In this document: piece after piece, positions 61,215 to 64,000 of the stretch | Numbering within the stretch: position 1 is the first letter of the stretch | How the letters are laid out: each line of letters starts with the position of its first letter | NCBI RefSeq assembly: GCF_000732635.1 | Contig: NZ_JPMD01000015.1 | Location: 62,001 to 126,000, forward strand | DNA: 64,000 bases | Origin: Clostridium sulfidigenes | Lineage (GTDB): Bacteria; Bacillota; Clostridia; Clostridiales; Clostridiaceae | Reading direction: 5' to 3' | Made by a program: the position numbers and the translations under genes | The notes under the pieces: generated by a model | Seen by the model: only the letters and a program-made list of their open reading frames with translations | Databases searched by the model: none | Told to the model about the DNA's origin: nothing

Positions 61215-61400
61215 ATGGAGGTAGATAATAAAATAATAATAATTTCTATTATAAATGTTATTTTGATGTTTGTAATTTTAATAGCTATATATAAAGGCAT
61301 AAAATGGTGTAAAAACTTTGTTAATAGAAATAAAGAAATAGATGAAAAGCTAAATATTATTTTAAAAAAGTTGAACAATGAGGATAGCAACAGTATTTAA
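61215..61400 (+). CDS. Small membrane protein
   Basis: 61 residues, one membrane helix (about 7-27, rich in Ile and Val), then a basic helix. AAAGGAG lies upstream of the ATG. Co-transcribed with the protein just before it. Role unknown. Confidence 0.72.
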   Translation: MEVDNKIIIISIINVILMFVILIAIYKGIKWCKNFVNRNKEIDEKLNIILKKLNNEDSNSI

Positions 61401-61469
61401 TTTAGAATCGTAATTATTTATACACAGAAACAATGAAAATGTTTACTGTGGGCTTGGAGGAAATCTATA

Positions 61470-62159
61470 ATGAATATGAACAACATTAAAGCTATTTTAT
61501 TTGATTCGGGAAGAACCTTAAATGTACCTAGGACAGGGCATTGGTTTATTACACCTAACTTCTTTAATATTTTTAATGACACAAGCTTTCAATATACAGA
61601 AGATCAATTAAGTGAAGCAATGAATAAAGCCTGTGATCATATTAGTAAAATATTATTAGTAAAAACAGAAGAAGATGAATTTGCGATGTTCAAGGAGTTT
61701 TATGAAATAGTACTAAAAGAAATAAAGTATACGAGTATAAATGAGGAAATAATTAATTCTTTGGCAAGTGATAATGTATATAATGATGATAAATTTTATT
61801 TTTTTGATGATGTGAAACCTGGGCTACAAAGATTAAAAGATAAATATATTTTAGGGGTTGTCTCAGATACATGGCCATCCTTAGAAAGAGTATTTATTAA
61901 TAAGAGTCTAAGAAAATATTTTTCTACATTTGTTATGTCATCAATTTATGGCTCCTATAAAGCTGAAAAGGTACTTTTTAAAATAGCTATTGAAGAAATC
62001 GGAGTAAAACCAGAGGAAGTAATTTTTATAGATGATAGTGAATCAAATCTTATTGCGGCAGAAGATTTTGGTATGATTCCAATTCTAATTGATAGATATG
62101 ATAGGAATGATATTGAAAGTAAGTACCCTATAATTAAATCTTTAAATGATTTAAATTAG
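61470..62159 (+). CDS. HAD-superfamily hydrolase lacking the second motif I Asp
   Basis: 229 residues. Motif I is FDSGRT (Asp12 nucleophile, but Gly14 where phosphatases have Asp). Motif II: VSDTW (about 130-134). Motif III: IDDSESN (about 188-194). Without the Asp+2 acid/base the enzyme may be a dehalogenase-like, epoxide-like or binding form. GGAGGAAA lies before the ATG. Followed by a nitrilase gene in 62 bases. Confidence 0.88.
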   Translation: MNMNNIKAILFDSGRTLNVPRTGHWFITPNFFNIFNDTSFQYTEDQLSEAMNKACDHISKILLVKTEEDEFAMFKEFYEIVLKEIKYTSINEEIINSLASDNVYNDDKFYFFDDVKPGLQRLKDKYILGVVSDTWPSLERVFINKSLRKYFSTFVMSSIYGSYKAEKVLFKIAIEEIGVKPEEVIFIDDSESNLIAAEDFGMIPILIDRYDRNDIESKYPIIKSLNDLN

Positions 62160-62221
62160 TAGAGGGTTCTATGATTAAACTAATGGCAAGGTAATATTTA
62201 ACTATGGAATGGGGAACGAAG

Positions 62222-62869
62222 ATGAAGATATTAATAGGACAACCACTACATGAAAATGGGCTTAAGCAGATTAGTAATGAAATAATAAATAATAGAGAAG
62301 TTGATATTGTACTATATCCTGAAGGGTATTTAGCTAATGAAGAATTATTAAAGGATGTTTGTAACATTGCAAAAGAATATAGAGTGATGATTATTACGTC
62401 TTATAGAATGAATAACAAAGATAGAGCAGTAATAATCAATAATCATGGAGAGAAAATATTAGAGAGAGCTAAAACACCACCAGATGATAATGAGAAATTA
62501 TATAATCCTTTAGTGGTTAATTATAATAAAATGAATATTGGTTATTTACTATGTATGGAAATTTTGAAAGGTGTTAGAGATTTACAAAGAGTTAATGAAA
62601 CTATAAACTTTATTGCTCATCCAATTGGTGTAGGAATGTTTAGTGATGAACAATTTCAACAGTGGATAACAGAGGCGAAAAATATTGCTAGAATCTATAA
62701 AACCATTGTAATTGGAACAAGTCATGCAGATGGTTCATATAGAAATTGTGGTATATCTATTCCTATTTCCTATTGCATAGATAGTAATGGAGAAGAAATA
62801 TTTATATCTAAAGCTGATACTAGAACTCGAGTTGTTGATATAGATAGAAAAGAAGTTAAGACTTTTTAA
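62222..62869 (+). CDS. Carbon-nitrogen hydrolase (nitrilase superfamily)
   Basis: 215 residues, short for the family. The catalytic triad Glu34 (LYPEGYL), Lys84 (ERAKTPP) and Cys111 (GYLLCMEIL) is complete. Cytosolic amidase or deaminated-glutathione-type enzyme. ATG 62222 follows GGGGAACG; the frame extends upstream to 62204. Substrate unknown. Confidence 0.87.
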   Translation: MKILIGQPLHENGLKQISNEIINNREVDIVLYPEGYLANEELLKDVCNIAKEYRVMIITSYRMNNKDRAVIINNHGEKILERAKTPPDDNEKLYNPLVVNYNKMNIGYLLCMEILKGVRDLQRVNETINFIAHPIGVGMFSDEQFQQWITEAKNIARIYKTIVIGTSHADGSYRNCGISIPISYCIDSNGEEIFISKADTRTRVVDIDRKEVKTF

Positions 62870-63048
62870 TATGGACATTTTTAGTGTCTTTTATAGATGG
62901 TGATTTAACATTTAATTTTATAGGCAATGAAATTTTTAAGACTAGGATAATTGTTTTTGCAATTATTAGTCATTGTTTAACTTGTACAAGTTTCTGTACT
63001 ACAGTTGAAAATATACCTGAATGCAAGGAAGAAAATGGAGGGAAGTAT

Positions 63049-63810
63049 ATGGACGTTTCACATATTGTTAAAAGAATTAATGAACTTTTTAATGTAACAA
63101 GTAAGGAAATCTTTTCTAATGAATCTGGGATCACATATCATGCAGGTAAAAAAGTTAAAAAATTAGGATACTGTGTTAACCTAACCCTTGAAACTATAGA
63201 AGAAGCAAGAATTCATGGAGTTGATATGATGGTGACACACCACGATGCATGGGATGAAATATATGGATTAAAAGAGGCATGCAGAGAGAAATTGGAAGAG
63301 TATGGTATAAGTCATTACTATAATCACTTGCCACTTGATGACTGTAACTTTGGAACAAATGATAGTCTGTTAAAAAAATTGAATTTAGAAAATGTTAAAA
63401 GAACCCACCAATGGGAAGGATTATATTTTGGTAGAGTGGCAGAATATGATGAAGAAATTGAGTTTAATGAATTAGTAAAAAAAATTGAAAATCTACTTGA
63501 AGAACCAGTTAAGTCTTGGAAGTTTAATGACGAAAAAGTGAGGCGGGTAGGTTTAGTCTGTGGTAATGGAGGGCCAACAGATTGCCTTAAGGAAGCAGTT
63601 GAAAATAAGTGTGATGTATACATTACAGGTGAATGTAATTTGTATACCATTCAATATGCTCAGTTTAAAGGGATAAATCTTATTATCGGTAGTCATACTT
63701 TCACCGAGTTCTTTGGAATTCAAAGTTTAGCATTGAAATTGAATGAGAATATAAAAGAACTTGAAATAATGAGACTTAATGAAGATCATTATGAAGCAAA
63801 TATAAAATAA
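63049..63810 (+). CDS. Nif3-like dinuclear metal-centre protein (DUF34)
   Basis: 253 residues. The metal ligands of the Nif3 fold are seen in VTHHDAWD (His pair), HLPLDDCNFGTN and GSHTFTEFFGIQSL. It forms hexamers with two metals per subunit; suggested GTP cyclohydrolase-type or related activity, not firmly known. I use ATG 63049 with GGAGGG upstream. The frame is open from 62884, but its product there has no family match and no ribosome binding site. Confidence 0.88.
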   Translation: MDVSHIVKRINELFNVTSKEIFSNESGITYHAGKKVKKLGYCVNLTLETIEEARIHGVDMMVTHHDAWDEIYGLKEACREKLEEYGISHYYNHLPLDDCNFGTNDSLLKKLNLENVKRTHQWEGLYFGRVAEYDEEIEFNELVKKIENLLEEPVKSWKFNDEKVRRVGLVCGNGGPTDCLKEAVENKCDVYITGECNLYTIQYAQFKGINLIIGSHTFTEFFGIQSLALKLNENIKELEIMRLNEDHYEANIK

Positions 63811-63852
63811 GTAGGGTGTACTACATTAGATGTGTAAAGGAGGTATAAATCT

Positions 63853-64000
63853 ATGTCAATTAGAACAAAAGTTATTGTTATTGAGCCTTATAACGAAAAA
63901 TGGAAGTTAGAATTTGAAAAAATAAGGGACATGCTAGATTCTTATATTGGAGATTTAGTTTTATCAATTGAACATGTTGGAAGTACTTCAGTGGAAGGGC
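63853..64000 (+). CDS. GrpB-family (UPF0157) protein, 5' part (cut by window edge)
   Basis: ATG 63853 with AAAGGAGG upstream. The 49 visible residues contain EPYNEKWKLEF and SIEHVGSTSVEG, the start of the GrpB/UPF0157 family (nucleotidyltransferase fold, often fused to dephospho-CoA kinase). The rest lies beyond the window. Confidence 0.88.
   Translation, partial: MSIRTKVIVIEPYNEKWKLEFEKIRDMLDSYIGDLVLSIEHVGSTSVEG

Noticed and set aside
62884-63048. N-terminal extension of the Nif3 protein
   Set aside because: Its product has no family match, the usual Nif3 start is at 63049, and a clear ribosome binding site lies before that ATG.

Overview
The DNA is very AT-rich (about 30% G+C by eye). Genes are mostly preceded by strong AGGAGG-type ribosome binding sites, intergenic gaps are short, and gene types are typical of Clostridia (DUF2935, PadR and BrnQ families, GNAT-rich accessory DNA). 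I infer a chromosomal stretch of a Clostridium-like Firmicute; the species cannot be named. I see no rRNA, tRNA, CRISPR array, transposase, integrase or phage structural gene.

Layout. 1-10,200: dCMP deaminase, a BrnQ branched-chain amino acid carrier, nitroreductase, MazG-like pyrophosphohydrolase, MBL hydrolase, a 54-residue zinc-ribbon protein, a HepT/MntA (HEPN/MNT) toxin-antitoxin pair, a LUD-domain protein, a membrane protein plus PadR regulator, an extradiol dioxygenase-like protein, and a ketoacyl synthase III-like enzyme with a small partner. 10,500-15,100: a MerR/GyrI-like regulator behind a 19-bp-spacer promoter, a CMD protein, a Fes-like esterase, a structured RNA leader, and an AraC/GyrI-like regulator. 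15,400-44,200: a dense array of single-gene units, mainly GNAT acetyltransferases (12 intact, 5 remnants), Nudix and HAD hydrolases, methyltransferases, peptidases, a YcaQ-like glycosylase and a MATE/CsoR unit with a clear operator. 44,200-49,700: DUF692-like enzyme, alpha/beta hydrolases, a second LUD protein, and hypotheticals. 49,700-64,000: MsmX/UgpC-type ATPase, a PLD-like membrane protein, PHP phosphoesterase, a PAS-PAS-GGDEF-HD-GYP protein split by a frameshift, MFS transporter plus ArsR-like regulator, GalE, flavodoxin-like protein, HAD, nitrilase, Nif3 and the start of a GrpB gene.

How it works together. Most genes are monocistronic or in two-gene units with their own hairpin terminators. 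The content suggests a detoxification, modification and small-molecule-resistance region (acetyltransferases, Nudix enzymes, efflux pumps, drug-type MerR and AraC regulators) that turns over quickly. Signs of turnover are GNAT fragments, a partial duplication around 23.2-26.0 kb, a dispersed repeat in inverted orientation at 22.6 and 49.2 kb, and five copies of one palindromic terminator family. Three genes are broken by one-base shifts in A-runs, two of them in runs of exactly nine A.

I found no single large new system. The best leads are the structured leader before the AraC gene (13,938-14,120), the CsoR-type operator and repressor controlling a MATE pump, the ketoacyl synthase III-like enzyme lacking the usual Asn, the DUF692-like enzyme next to a TfoX C-terminal-domain protein, and a possible ADP-ribosyltransferase-fold protein at 37.4 kb.
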